DNA of 64,000 nucleotides from Bradyrhizobium sp. CB2312 (GTDB lineage: Bacteria; Pseudomonadota; Alphaproteobacteria; Rhizobiales; Xanthobacteraceae). The stretch spans positions 6,965,501 to 7,029,500 of the forward strand of contig NZ_CP121668.1 in NCBI RefSeq assembly GCF_029714425.1, written 5' to 3'. A program made the translations under genes and the position numbers. The notes below the pieces were generated by a model. The model saw only the letters and a list, made by a program, of their open reading frames with translations, was not told the DNA's origin and ran no database searches. Positions 1 through 10,289 of this stretch are shown here, in pieces. Numbering within the stretch: the stretch's first letter is position 1; each line of letters opens with the position of its first letter.

Positions 1-130
1 CAGTCACAGGCATCGCGCAACTCCTCTCCCGGTCAGGTCAATGCCGGGAAGGTAAGTGCCGATTTGGCGTTTCAGGAGGCAGACTGCTTCAGCAGGCCGC
101 ACGTCGCGACATCAGGCCGCGGCGGAGGCC

Positions 131-1522
131 TTACGCCGACCGCCGCACCGCGTTGTCCACCAGCGTCTTGCCGAGCGACCAGATCGCGCCGGGGACCTTG
201 TGGCTGCCGGCGATGACGTCGTCGAAGGCGCGCTCGATCCAGTTGCAGTCTTCTTCGGTGATGGTGAGCGGCGGCAGCAGCTTGATGGTGTGGCTGCCGT
301 GGCCGGCGACCTGGGTGAGGATCTTGTGGTCCTTGAATAGCGGCACGGTGATGAGCTGGCAGAACAAGCCCTTGTTGGCGGTCTCCAGCACGTTCCATGA
401 GGCGCGCAGGCGCAGCGACTTCGGCGGGCCGAACTCGACGCCGATCATCAGGCCCTTGCCGCGCACTTCCTTCATCAACTCGTAGCCGGGCACCATGCGC
501 GTCAGCGCGAGGCGCAGCTCGGCGCCGCGCTTGGCGGCGGACTCGATCAGCTTCTCGGACTCCATGACATCGAGCGTGGCGATGCCCGCGGCCATCGCCA
601 GGTCGTTCTTGGAGAAGGTCGAACCGTGCACCACCGCACGGTCCATCTGGTTGAAGATCTTGTCGAAGATGCTCTTGCGCGTCAGCACCGCGCCGACCGG
701 CACGTGGCCACCGGACAGCGACTTCGACAGCAGCACCATGTCGGGCTCGACATTCCAGTGCTCGACTGCGAGGAAGCGGCCGGTACGGCCCATGCCGGTC
801 TGGATCTCGTCGGCGACGAACAGGGTGCCGTATTTCTTGCAGAGCGCGGCCGCGCCCGGCAGGAACTCGTCGGTGGGCATGTTGACGCCCTTGCCCTGAA
901 TCGGCTCGACGACGAAGGCTGCGACCTCGCGCGAGGCCAGCGCCTTTTCCAGCGCGGCCAGGTCGTTGAACGGGATCGACGTGCAGCCCGGCAGCAGCGG
1001 CTCGAAGCCGGTGCGGAAATTCGAATCACCCGTCAGCGACAGCGCGCCATAGGTCAGGCCGTGATAGCCGTGGGCGCAATAGACGATGCCGGGACGCCCT
1101 GTCGCGCCACGGGCGAACTTGATCGCCGCTTCGACGCATTCGGCGCCGGAATTGGCGAAAAACGCCTTGTCGAGATAGGGGACGTATTTCAGGAGGCGCT
1201 CGGCGAGCACGCCGGCGAGCGTCGAGACGTCGAACTGGACGAGATTGGGCAAATCGGCGTCGAGCACGCTCTTGAGCGCCTCGCGCATGACCGGATGGTT
1301 GCGTCCGATCGCGAACACGCCGAATCCGGACAAAAGGTCGAGATAGCGCGCCCCGTCGCGGTCGTAGAGGTACTGCCCCTGCCCCTTCTGGAAGCCGACA
1401 TCGTAGCCGATGGTCTTCAGAACCCGGACGAACTGCTCGTTCAGGTACCGATTATGCAGAGCGCTGCGCTGGGCCTGACGGTCCGCGAACAGCTGAGACA
1501 TGTCTGGATTTGGACTGTGCAT
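131..1522 (-). CDS. hpnO: HpnO, hopanoid C35 aminotransferase
   Basis: Class III PLP aminotransferase of 463 aa, expected to convert the side-chain intermediate to aminobacteriohopanetriol. The fold-type I signature is visible: the ADEIQTGMGRTG stretch with Asp238 for the PLP ring nitrogen, and SKSLSGG with Lys267 as the Schiff-base lysine. The family also contains ornithine and acetylornithine aminotransferases; the HpnO assignment rests on the hopanoid neighbours and on the N-terminal extension before the aminotransferase core. It starts at an ATG and diverges from the DUF2147 gene. A second Met at residue 8 is an alternative start. The 130 bp between it and the left window edge hold nothing recognisable. 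Confidence 0.85.
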   Translation of the reverse strand: MHSPNPDMSQLFADRQAQRSALHNRYLNEQFVRVLKTIGYDVGFQKGQGQYLYDRDGARYLDLLSGFGVFAIGRNHPVMREALKSVLDADLPNLVQFDVSTLAGVLAERLLKYVPYLDKAFFANSGAECVEAAIKFARGATGRPGIVYCAHGYHGLTYGALSLTGDSNFRTGFEPLLPGCTSIPFNDLAALEKALASREVAAFVVEPIQGKGVNMPTDEFLPGAAALCKKYGTLFVADEIQTGMGRTGRFLAVEHWNVEPDMVLLSKSLSGGHVPVGAVLTRKSIFDKIFNQMDRAVVHGSTFSKNDLAMAAGIATLDVMESEKLIESAAKRGAELRLALTRMVPGYELMKEVRGKGLMIGVEFGPPKSLRLRASWNVLETANKGLFCQLITVPLFKDHKILTQVAGHGSHTIKLLPPLTITEEDCNWIERAFDDVIAGSHKVPGAIWSLGKTLVDNAVRRSA

Positions 1523-1662
1523 CCGCTACATACTTCGGTTGAGGGCCGTCTCGTCAACTGAAAACGGACCGTTACTGAAAACGGCTGTGCGGCCTTTTGC
1601 CCTTTTTCGGACCATCTTCGCAAGCACAGCTTTAGACCATGTTGCACTGCCAAGGAACTCTC

Positions 1663-2286
1663 ATGCGTTTAGCCCTTTACACCGGAATTATACTGGCTGG
1701 CGGTTACACCTGCCTGACCCCGGCGCTCGCCGCCGATCCTACCGGCGACTGGCGGGTCGCCGACGGCGTCGCCAACATCCGTGTCGCCCAATGCAATGGC
1801 AGCATGTGGGGCGCAGTTTCCTGGGAAAAACAGCCCGGCGGCCGCGACGAGAACAATCCGGATGTGTCAAAAAAGAACAGGCCGACGCTGGGCATGGCGA
1901 CCCTGATCGACATGAAGAAGAAGCCCGGCGTCGATCAGTGGGAAGGACAGGTCTACAACGCCAAGGACGGCCAGCTCTACAGCGCGACCATCACGCCTGC
2001 CGGCACCGACCAGCTCGAAATCAAGGGCTGCGTGATGGGCTTCCTCTGCGGCGGCGAGACCTGGACCCGGGTCGGCCCGCCGATCCCCTTGAGCACAGCG
2101 AACGCCATGGCGAAGGGTGGACCGAAGTCCACGGCGCCGAAAGCCCAGAGCACGACGGGCGCCGCAGCGCCTGCAGCCCCCGCGCCCGCAGCCCCGAAGA
2201 CCGCCGCCAAGCCCGGTCAGAAAGGCGCCGCCGACACGGTCGGCGACATCTGCCTACTCCCTGAGATTGCGGGGCTTGCCCATTAG
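1663..2286 (+). CDS. DUF2147 exported protein
   Basis: Small secreted or periplasmic protein of 207 aa. An N-terminal signal peptide (MRLALYTGIILAGG, cleavage after ALA near residue 23) precedes a DUF2147 domain with the typical GDWRVADG opening and GETWTRV end. The ATG at 1663 is preferred over the one at 1639 because AAGGA lies 6 nt upstream and a signal peptide begins there. The C-terminal part is a low-complexity Ala/Pro linker ending in a short conserved-looking tail. The last 33 bp overlap the 3' end of hpnN on the other strand. Its function is unknown; members are often found near envelope-lipid genes. Confidence 0.8.
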   Translation: MRLALYTGIILAGGYTCLTPALAADPTGDWRVADGVANIRVAQCNGSMWGAVSWEKQPGGRDENNPDVSKKNRPTLGMATLIDMKKKPGVDQWEGQVYNAKDGQLYSATITPAGTDQLEIKGCVMGFLCGGETWTRVGPPIPLSTANAMAKGGPKSTAPKAQSTTGAAAPAAPAPAAPKTAAKPGQKGAADTVGDICLLPEIAGLAH

Positions 2287-4842
2287 GGCCGGCTGGAACA
2301 GCAGCACCGCGGCAAGCGTCGTCACCAGCGAGAGTGCGAGCAGCTTGCCCATGCTGGACGTGCCGGGATGGCTCGACAGCCACAGGCTGCCGAACGCAGT
2401 CGCCGTCGTCAGCGCACTGAAGAAGATTGCGCGCGTGAGGCTGGTCTGGAGCAGATTCGTTCTGCCCGAGCGCCAGGCCACGACATAATAGATCTTGAAG
2501 GCGACGCCGACGCCGAGCAGCAGCGGGAACGCGACGATGTTGGCGAAGTTGAGCGGCAGGCCGATCAACACGCAGATTTCGAGCGTCACCGCGCCGGCCA
2601 CCAGCAGCGGCACCAGCGTCATCAGCACGTCGACGAACCGCCGCAACGTGATCCACAGCAACAGGCTGATCACCAATAGCGCGTAGATGCCGGCGTGGAT
2701 GAACGCCTTCACCACGGTATCGCCGGACTTCAGGATCGAGACCGGCCCGCCGATCGCCGTCGGCTCGGCCGCGAGCACCGCGGCGGCAAATCTGCGCAGC
2801 GTGTCGTTGTCGTTGGGATCGCCCTTGGGCAGCGCTTCGACGCGGATGACGCCGTCCTTGCTCTTCCAGGCGCTGACGAGATCGGGCGGCAGCGAGGCCA
2901 GGGTCACGGGGCCCGCCTGCATCGCGTTCCTGAGCTGGTCGAACACGATCTTCATCGGCGTGACGAACACGTTCTGCGCCTTGTTGCGCGTGGCCTCGTC
3001 GCCATTGGCGAGCTTCTCGAGCGCGTCCGCCAGCCGCCGCGAGGCGACCGCGCCAGGGCCCTTCGTATCACCGGCGGTCCGGCGCAGATTGTCGACCGAG
3101 GATTTCAGCGCCTCGACATTTTCCTGATCCGTCGGCGCCGCATCGATCTGGTCGGGGTTGAGCGCGGGGTTCAGCACCTTGGCGCCCTGCGCGATCAGCT
3201 TCAGCTTCGGCTGCTGGTCCTGCGGCACGAAGCTGTCGAGCGACATCACCCGCAGCACTTCCGGGACCTTCTCCAGCCTCGCCTCGACCTGCCTCGCCTG
3301 CTCCTCCGATGTGGTCATCACGTTGATGGCATTGGCGCCGGTGTTGGGATCCTTGCGCAGGTCGAGGAAGGTCGCGATCGATTCGGCATGCGGGTTGCGC
3401 AGGTTCATCGGGTTGAAGTCGAACTTCATGAAATAGAGCAGCGGCAGGCCGGCGAGCGCCAGCAGCAGCGTGCCGCCGACGACCAGCACACGGTGCTTCT
3501 CCAGGAAGTGATCGAGCGGCGCCAGGAAGGCGTAGCCGACCGGCTCCATCTCGCCGGGCGGGTTCAAGAGCTTCAGCAGTGCCGGCAGAACCGTGATCGA
3601 GGACAGGAACGCCACCAGCATGCCGACGCCGGCAATCTGGCCCAGCTCCGCGATGCCCTTGTAGTCGGTCGGCATGAAGCAGAGGAAGCCGGCCGCGGTC
3701 GCCATCGCCGCCAGCGACAGCGGGATCGCCGAACGCTTCGCCGCCAGCACCAGCGCACCCGTGAGGTCGTCGTGCTTGTAGCGCTCCGAGCGATAGCGGA
3801 CGCTGTACTGGATGCCGAAATCGACGCCGAGGCCGACGAACAGCACCGCGAACGCGATCGACAGCAGATTGAACGAGCCCACCATCATCAGCCCGGCCGC
3901 GGTCGTGATCGCGAGTCCGACGAAGAGATTGATGAACACGGCGAAGATGATCTTGGCCGAATGCAGCGCCAGCCACAGGATCACCAGCACGACGAGGACC
4001 GTGCCGACGCCGTTCAAGACAGCACCTTCCTGCACGGTGGCGTATTCCTCGTTCGCGATCGGCACCGGGCCGGTCAGCCGCACCCGGGCCTGGAATTTGG
4101 TCGGGAAATCGAGCTCGGCGGCAGCCTTGCGGATCGCGTCGGTGGCGTCCTTGCCGGGCTCCAGCGCGTTGTAGTCGAGGATCGGCTTGAACTCGATGAA
4201 GGCGCGCCTGTCCGAATCCGACAGCGGCTGGTCGCTGACGAGCTCGCGCCAGGAGAAGGTCGCGTTGCCCTTGTTGACCACGGTCTCGACGGTCTGCGCG
4301 ATCTGGTTGAAAGGCCGCTCGGTGCTGTCGAGCTTCACCTGCCCGCGCTTGACGCCGGCAAGCCCGGTCTCGAGCGCTCCCGTCAGGCCGCGGATCGAGG
4401 GATCGCCGGCCATGATCTCGATCAGGGGCGCTGCGGATTCGAACTGACTGGTCGCCTTGGCAACCTCTTCGGTCGGCAGGAACAACAGGCCGTTGCGCTC
4501 GAAGAACTCGCCGGTGCCGAGCTGCTGCATCGACACGAAATTGGTCTTGTCGTCTTTCAGCTTCGCATAGAGCGCGTCCGCCGCGGCGGTCGTCAGCTCG
4601 GGCGTCGCGGCCTCAACGACCGCGAGAATCGTCGCGTCGCGGTCGAAGGCGCGGTCGAACTGCTGGTCGCGCTGGCGCCAGTCGAGATTCTGGGAAATCA
4701 GCGAATTGATGTCGGTGTTGATGGCGAAGTGCCGCGCGGCGTAATAGCCCGCGCCGACCGACAGCAGGAGCCCGAGAATGACGACGAGGGAGGCAAACCG
4801 GGTGCAGGCCCTGACGATGGCAACGACTACGCTTTGCAGCAC
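2254..4842 (-). CDS. hpnN: HpnN, hopanoid RND/MMPL transporter
   Basis: Inner-membrane RND-superfamily protein (862 aa) of the HpnN type, which in relatives shuttles hopanoids to the outer membrane. It has the MMPL layout: an N-terminal TM (about 18-38), a large periplasmic domain, a first TM block with the VGLGVDFGIQYSVRYRSER signature, a second periplasmic domain, and a C-terminal TM block. The start is GTG at 4842 after an A-rich purine stretch. It lies convergent to the DUF2147 gene and divergent from ispH. The location among hpn genes distinguishes it from other MMPL proteins, including the second one at 16.5-18.8 kb. Confidence 0.9.
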   Translation of the reverse strand: MLQSVVVAIVRACTRFASLVVILGLLLSVGAGYYAARHFAINTDINSLISQNLDWRQRDQQFDRAFDRDATILAVVEAATPELTTAAADALYAKLKDDKTNFVSMQQLGTGEFFERNGLLFLPTEEVAKATSQFESAAPLIEIMAGDPSIRGLTGALETGLAGVKRGQVKLDSTERPFNQIAQTVETVVNKGNATFSWRELVSDQPLSDSDRRAFIEFKPILDYNALEPGKDATDAIRKAAAELDFPTKFQARVRLTGPVPIANEEYATVQEGAVLNGVGTVLVVLVILWLALHSAKIIFAVFINLFVGLAITTAAGLMMVGSFNLLSIAFAVLFVGLGVDFGIQYSVRYRSERYKHDDLTGALVLAAKRSAIPLSLAAMATAAGFLCFMPTDYKGIAELGQIAGVGMLVAFLSSITVLPALLKLLNPPGEMEPVGYAFLAPLDHFLEKHRVLVVGGTLLLALAGLPLLYFMKFDFNPMNLRNPHAESIATFLDLRKDPNTGANAINVMTTSEEQARQVEARLEKVPEVLRVMSLDSFVPQDQQPKLKLIAQGAKVLNPALNPDQIDAAPTDQENVEALKSSVDNLRRTAGDTKGPGAVASRRLADALEKLANGDEATRNKAQNVFVTPMKIVFDQLRNAMQAGPVTLASLPPDLVSAWKSKDGVIRVEALPKGDPNDNDTLRRFAAAVLAAEPTAIGGPVSILKSGDTVVKAFIHAGIYALLVISLLLWITLRRFVDVLMTLVPLLVAGAVTLEICVLIGLPLNFANIVAFPLLLGVGVAFKIYYVVAWRSGRTNLLQTSLTRAIFFSALTTATAFGSLWLSSHPGTSSMGKLLALSLVTTLAAVLLFQPALMGKPRNLRE

Positions 4843-5294
4843 ATCTTTTCTTTCTGGTGAACAGCTTGCCGAAAACGCCCGCTGTTTATCGGAGTTCCCG
4901 GGCGAAACCTATTGCTGTTTTGGGTGGCACTCGCCGCACCGAGGTTCGAGGTAAACGGCAAAGGCCGTCGCGAAATGCGGCGGTCGGTATAGCCGGGGAG
5001 TTAAGGCGGGAAAGTGGCGATGCGGTGAGCACAAAGGTCGCTTTGCCCACCGGGGGGTACCATATTATAGTACCGCATCGTTAGGGCAGCCGGGGAACCC
5101 GGGTTCATTGACCTTTCCTTGCTGCCGATTTTTTGACACAAAGTATTGCGCCTCCATGCGCCGGAACCCCGATGGGGGTGGGTGGTTACCGCGTGCGCGA
5201 AACCAATGGTGCGGTTATTGCACCTGATTGGTCAGGGTCGGGGTGCCGCCGGGGACTTGAAGCGGATTGGTGCAACTTGCGTGATGGGCGTCCT
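4843..5294. promoter_or_regulatory. hpnN/ispH divergent control region
   Basis: A 452-bp region without a convincing gene between the hpnN and ispH starts. It holds the 19-bp palindrome described separately and two TTGAC-type -35-like hexamers (about 5108 and 5132). No clear -10 can be paired with them by eye. The open frame that runs into ispH from 5133 has no Shine-Dalgarno and no IspH-like residues, so I treat it as leader. Confidence 0.5.
5056..5074. promoter_or_regulatory. 19-bp palindrome, candidate operator
   Basis: GGTACCATATTATAGTACC: arms GGTAC/GTACC and inner ATA/TAT pair around a central T with one mismatched pair. It is AT-rich inside a GC-rich spacer and lies about 215 bp from the hpnN start and 220 bp from the ispH start. 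A dimeric regulator site is an inference; no factor is known from the sequence. Confidence 0.35.
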
Positions 5295-6221
5295 ATGGAA
5301 GTTTACCTAGCGCAGCCGCGCGGCTTCTGCGCCGGCGTGGTGCGTGCGATCGAGATCGTGGAACGGGCGCTGGAGAAGTACGGCCCGCCCGTCTACGTGC
5401 GCCACGAGATCGTGCACAACAAGTACGTGGTCGAGAGCCTGAAGAACAAAGGCGCGATCTTCGTCGAGGAGCTGTCCGAGGTTCCGCCGAAGGCCGTGAC
5501 GGTGTTCAGCGCCCATGGCGTCGCCCGCAGCGTCGAGGAAGAGGCCGCCGCGCGCGACCTTCCGGTGCTCAATGCCACCTGCCCGCTGGTCACGAAAGTT
5601 CACAATCAGGGGAAGCGCTACATCACCAAGGGCCGCACCCTGATCCTGATCGGCCATGCCGGCCACCCCGAGGTCGAGGGCACGATGGGCCAGGTTCCCG
5701 GCCCCGTGCTGCTGGTCCAAAGCGTTGAAGAGGTTAACGCCCTGGCGCTGCCGGCAGATACGCCATTGGCCTACATCACCCAGACCACCCTGTCGGTCGA
5801 CGACACCAGGGACATCATCGCGGCCCTCCAGGCCCGCTTTACAGATATTCAAGGTCCGGATATCCGGGATATCTGCTATGCGACACAGAACCGCCAATCT
5901 GCGGTAAGGGACTTGAGCAAGCTGGTCGACGTGATCTTGGTGGTGGGCGCTGCCAATAGCTCGAATTCGAACCGGCTCCGCGAAATCGGCACTGAGGCCG
6001 GCGTCGCGAGTTATTTGATTGCCGACGGCAGCGAGCTCAATCCGGAGTGGTTGAAGGATGCCAGGACCGTCGGCGTCACGGCCGGCGCCTCGGCGCCCGA
6101 GGTACTCGTGGATGACGTGATCGAAGCGATGCGGCGGATCGGACCGGTGAAGGTCCAGGTGCTGCCGGGCCGCGAGGAAAACATCGAATTCAGGCTTCCG
6201 GCCGAACTGGCTGCGAGCTGA
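5295..6221 (+). CDS. ispH: IspH, HMBPP reductase
   Basis: 4-hydroxy-3-methylbut-2-enyl diphosphate reductase (LytB), the last MEP-pathway enzyme, making IPP and DMAPP. With the ATG at 5295 it is 308 aa, close to the family size, and begins [15 protein letters not shown]. The three [4Fe-4S] cysteines are present at 12, 96 and 194, along with the conserved HNK and HGV stretches. The frame stays open upstream to 5133 but that extension looks non-coding. It is followed after 36 bp by hpnH, so precursor supply and hopanoid side-chain synthesis are probably co-transcribed. A paralogous ispH elsewhere in the genome is possible. Confidence 0.93.
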   Translation: MEVYLAQPRGFCAGVVRAIEIVERALEKYGPPVYVRHEIVHNKYVVESLKNKGAIFVEELSEVPPKAVTVFSAHGVARSVEEEAAARDLPVLNATCPLVTKVHNQGKRYITKGRTLILIGHAGHPEVEGTMGQVPGPVLLVQSVEEVNALALPADTPLAYITQTTLSVDDTRDIIAALQARFTDIQGPDIRDICYATQNRQSAVRDLSKLVDVILVVGAANSSNSNRLREIGTEAGVASYLIADGSELNPEWLKDARTVGVTAGASAPEVLVDDVIEAMRRIGPVKVQVLPGREENIEFRLPAELAAS

Positions 6222-6257
6222 CCTACCCCGAATTCCAATCCCAGAAAGAAACCTGCA

Positions 6258-7418
<1,161 letters not shown>

Positions 7419-7443
7419 GCGCGCGGACAACAGATACAAACAG

Positions 7444-7477
7444 AAAGGCCCGGTCGCGCGACCGGGCCTTTTCTTTT
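7444..7477. terminator. Rho-independent terminator, hpnH/hpnG
   Basis: Perfect 13-bp stem (arm AAAGGCCCGGTCG) with a 2-nt loop, followed on the plus strand by a T-rich tract; the A residues on the left arm also make it work for the minus strand. It sits between the convergent ends of hpnH and hpnG. Confidence 0.9.
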
Positions 7478-7497
7478 GCTCAGCGCGAAGACGTCGC

Positions 7498-8247
7498 TCA
7501 GGCCGCCTTGGACACCAGGACCTCGCTCTCGATGAGCTCCGTCCCGATCAGATAGTCGCGGCAGCCGCGAAGTGAGCGTAGCGCGCGATTGAAGTCGATG
7601 CCGGTCGAGACCAGCGCATGCAGCGTCGTCGGATTGCGCACGATGCCGCGCAGCACGGCTGGAAGGTCGATCTGACCGTTCGGCTTGATCGCGGCACGGG
7701 CGAGCGCCGGCAGCGCACGGTGGGCGGGGTCGCTGATGACGCGGACCGCGGCGAAGGGCAGCCCGGCCTCGGCGGCATAGGCAGCCGCGATGTGGCTTTC
7801 CATGTCGACGGCCGCAGCCCCGGTCTCGGAATGCAGCGCCGCCTTGCAGGACCGCTTCGTGACCACCTCCTCGGCGCCGGCGAGGCTGCCGCGCACCACG
7901 CGGCGGCGGCCCGAGGTCAGGCGGTCGATCAGGTCGTCGCCGAGCGACAGGCCTGCGGCCCAGCGGGTGTCGCCGGACAGCACCTCGGTCGCCAGCACGA
8001 CGTCACCGGAGCGCAGCGTCGGATCGAGCCCGCCGGCCACGCCGAACGAGATCACGCCGCGAATCGTATCGGGATCGACCACCGTCAGCAGCGCGCGCAA
8101 TTGGCTGGGGCTGCTGGACGAGCAGATGACGGCCATTCCAGGCCCGGCCGCGATACGGGCCTCCTGAACCAGTCCAGTCACGATCAAGATCGGCCGCGGA
8201 TCAATGGCATTGCCCGCGGTAAAATAGTCCCCCGTCCCCAAAGTCAC
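7498..8247 (-). CDS. hpnG: HpnG, adenosylhopane nucleosidase
   Basis: Nucleoside phosphorylase-fold protein that removes adenine from adenosylhopane, giving ribosylhopane. I place the start at GTG 8247, whose GTGA overlaps the shc stop. This gives 249 aa beginning VTLGTGDYFTAGNAID, and the longer frame to 8394 would run through shc coding sequence. The family core is visible: VSFGVAGGLDP, and AAAVDMESHIAAAYAAEAGLPFAAVRVISD with the substrate-binding ME. It is the last gene of the hpnCDE-shc-hpnG operon and ends just before the shared terminator. Confidence 0.9.
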   Translation of the reverse strand: MTLGTGDYFTAGNAIDPRPILIVTGLVQEARIAAGPGMAVICSSSSPSQLRALLTVVDPDTIRGVISFGVAGGLDPTLRSGDVVLATEVLSGDTRWAAGLSLGDDLIDRLTSGRRRVVRGSLAGAEEVVTKRSCKAALHSETGAAAVDMESHIAAAYAAEAGLPFAAVRVISDPAHRALPALARAAIKPNGQIDLPAVLRGIVRNPTTLHALVSTGIDFNRALRSLRGCRDYLIGTELIESEVLVSKAA

Positions 8248-10226
8248 ATTCCGACCCCTACCACCCTGCTGTTGGTGTTCCGCAAGTTCCGATACCGCGC
8301 CAGCGCCCACAGCGGAAAGAACTTTGGGTAACCATGATACCGTAGATAGAACACGCGGGGGAAGCCTGTGGCGGTGTACCGCAGCTCGTCCCACAGTCCT
8401 TTTTTGTTCTGTGTTGCAATCAGGTACTCCACCCCGCGGGCGACGGCCGGGTGATCAACCTCGCCTGCCGCCATCAGGGCAAGCAAGGCCCATGCCGTTT
8501 GCGAGGCGGTCGACGGGGCGGCCTCCCAGCCCTTGTAGTCCAGGCGGTAGCTGACCGCGTCCTCGCCCCAGCCGCCGTCCTTGTTCTGGATCGAGGCCAG
8601 CCAGGCGGCAGCCTTCCGCATCATCGGGTCCTTGTGGTCGACGCCCGCCATGTTGAGGGCGCAGAGCACGGACCAGGTTCCATAGATGAAGTTCAGGCCC
8701 CAGCGGCCATACCAGGAGCCCTCGGGATGCTGGGTCTTGCGGAGATAGGCCACGCCGTCGGCGACGTGCTTGCTGGTCTTCTCGGTCTCGCCGAGCTGGG
8801 CCAGCATGGAGATGCAGCGAGCGGTGACGTCCTCGGTCGGCGGATCGAGCAGCGCGCCGTGGTCCGAGAACGGAATGTTGTTGAGGTAATATTCGAGGTT
8901 GTTGACGTCGAAGGCAGCCCAGCCGCCATCGTCGCTCTGCATGCCCTCGATCCACTCCCGGCCGCGGGCGATCGCGGCATCATAGCCGGTCGCACCGTGC
9001 TCCCGGCGCATGCGGTCCATCGACATCACCACGACGGCGGTGTCGTCGAGATCGGGGTAGTGGGCATTGTTGTACTGGAACGCCCAGCCGCCCGGGCGCA
9101 CGTCGGGCCGCTTCGCCGCCCAGTCGCCCTTCACCTCGAGCTCCTGCTTCGGGATCAGCCAGTCGAGGCCCTGCTTGGCCGCGGGCACCGCCTTGTCGCC
9201 GCCGGCTTCCAGCAGCGCATGCGCGGTCAGCGTCGTGTCCCACACCGGCGAGACGCAGGGCTGGCAATAGGCTTCGTCGTCGCGGATCACCAGCAGCTTG
9301 TCGATGCCCCGGCGCGTCACCGCACGCGGCGGATAGTTCTCGTCCTTGCCGAGCGCATCGTACATCATGACGATGTTGGCCATCGGCGGATAGATCGCGC
9401 CCATGCCGTCCTCGCCGTTCAGCCGCTCCTCGGTGAAGGCGAGCGCCGCATCGATCGCGCGCTGGCGCAGGCTCTTCGGAAACATCGGCTCGATGACGCG
9501 CAGGATCGCATCGAGCGAACGGAATAGCAGGAACCAGGCCATGCTCTGATGCGGCGCCTTCGCCGTCATGCCGATCGAGCGCGGATCCTGCAAAAACAGC
9601 TCGTCGATGCCGACGCCCTTCGGATTCTTCGCGCGCGGCTTGAGCGCAGCGATCACCATCAGCGGCACCATGGTGGTGCGCGCCCAGTAGGAGATCTTGT
9701 TGAGGTGGAACGGCGACCAGAACGGCAGCAGCACGATCTCGATCGGCAGCACCGGCACCGCGCGCCAGGTCACGACGCCGAACGTCGCGAGCAGGAAGCG
9801 TGTGAAGACGTTGCTGTGAATCGCGCCGCCGCGGGCATGGATCGCCTCGCGCGCACGCACCATATGAAGCGCATCGACGGAGTCGCCGATCATCTTCAGC
9901 GCGAAGTACGCCTTCACGCTGGCGCTCATGTCGAACTCGCCGTCATGCACCAGCGGCCAGCCGCCATGGGCGCCCTGGACGCGGCGCAGATAATTGCCGA
10001 TCTTGGCCTCGAGCACGGTGTCGACGGGCTCTGCGAGATAATGGCGGAGCAGGATGTACTCGGCCGGAATCGTGCAGTCGGCCTCGAGCTCGAACACCCA
10101 GTGGCCGTCCGGTTGCTGGAAGCCGAGGACGCCTTGCGTGGCGAACGCAATGCTCGAGTCCAAGGTCCTCGATTCCAAGGTCCTCGATTCCAGGACTTCG
10201 CGATTGGGCGCGTTCACGGAATCCAT
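8244..10226 (-). CDS. shc: Squalene-hopene cyclase
   Basis: Class II triterpene cyclase of 660 aa that cyclises squalene to hopene at the inner membrane. The DxDD acid motif is D392-L-D-D395 followed by TAV, and several QW-type repeats are visible (for example QSDDGGWAAFD, HPEGSWYGRWG, QNKDGGWGED, QNKKGLW). Its length matches alphaproteobacterial Shc. The N-terminus holds a 5-residue repeat (LESRT) encoded by a 15-bp tandem repeat, before the first conserved segment. It lies 63 bp after hpnE and overlaps hpnG by 4 bp. Confidence 0.96.
   Translation of the reverse strand: MDSVNAPNREVLESRTLESRTLDSSIAFATQGVLGFQQPDGHWVFELEADCTIPAEYILLRHYLAEPVDTVLEAKIGNYLRRVQGAHGGWPLVHDGEFDMSASVKAYFALKMIGDSVDALHMVRAREAIHARGGAIHSNVFTRFLLATFGVVTWRAVPVLPIEIVLLPFWSPFHLNKISYWARTTMVPLMVIAALKPRAKNPKGVGIDELFLQDPRSIGMTAKAPHQSMAWFLLFRSLDAILRVIEPMFPKSLRQRAIDAALAFTEERLNGEDGMGAIYPPMANIVMMYDALGKDENYPPRAVTRRGIDKLLVIRDDEAYCQPCVSPVWDTTLTAHALLEAGGDKAVPAAKQGLDWLIPKQELEVKGDWAAKRPDVRPGGWAFQYNNAHYPDLDDTAVVVMSMDRMRREHGATGYDAAIARGREWIEGMQSDDGGWAAFDVNNLEYYLNNIPFSDHGALLDPPTEDVTARCISMLAQLGETEKTSKHVADGVAYLRKTQHPEGSWYGRWGLNFIYGTWSVLCALNMAGVDHKDPMMRKAAAWLASIQNKDGGWGEDAVSYRLDYKGWEAAPSTASQTAWALLALMAAGEVDHPAVARGVEYLIATQNKKGLWDELRYTATGFPRVFYLRYHGYPKFFPLWALARYRNLRNTNSRVVGVGM
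10153..10197. repeat. 15-bp tandem repeat in shc 5' end
   Basis: Three successive copies of a unit like CTCGATTCCAAGGTC: the first with one change, the second exact, the third diverged at its end. They encode the repeated LESRT/LDSS segment of Shc residues about 11-24 and keep the frame. A replication-slippage expansion in the non-conserved N-terminus is the simplest reading. Confidence 0.8.
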
Positions 10227-10289
10227 CTCGCTCGATTACTCCGATAGTTGATTGAAAATGACCGGGACATCCGCCCGTCAGGGCCGCTT

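Noticed and set aside
2695..4860. Long plus-strand frame opposite hpnN
   Set aside because: Same type of shadow; no domain and no start signal, while hpnN is a clear MMPL protein.
5133..5294. N-terminal 54-residue extension of IspH
   Set aside because: No ribosome site at 5133, no IspH-like residues, and the ATG at 5295 gives the family length.
10153..10197. CRISPR-like repeated units
   Set aside because: Only three adjacent in-frame 15-bp copies without spacers, inside shc.
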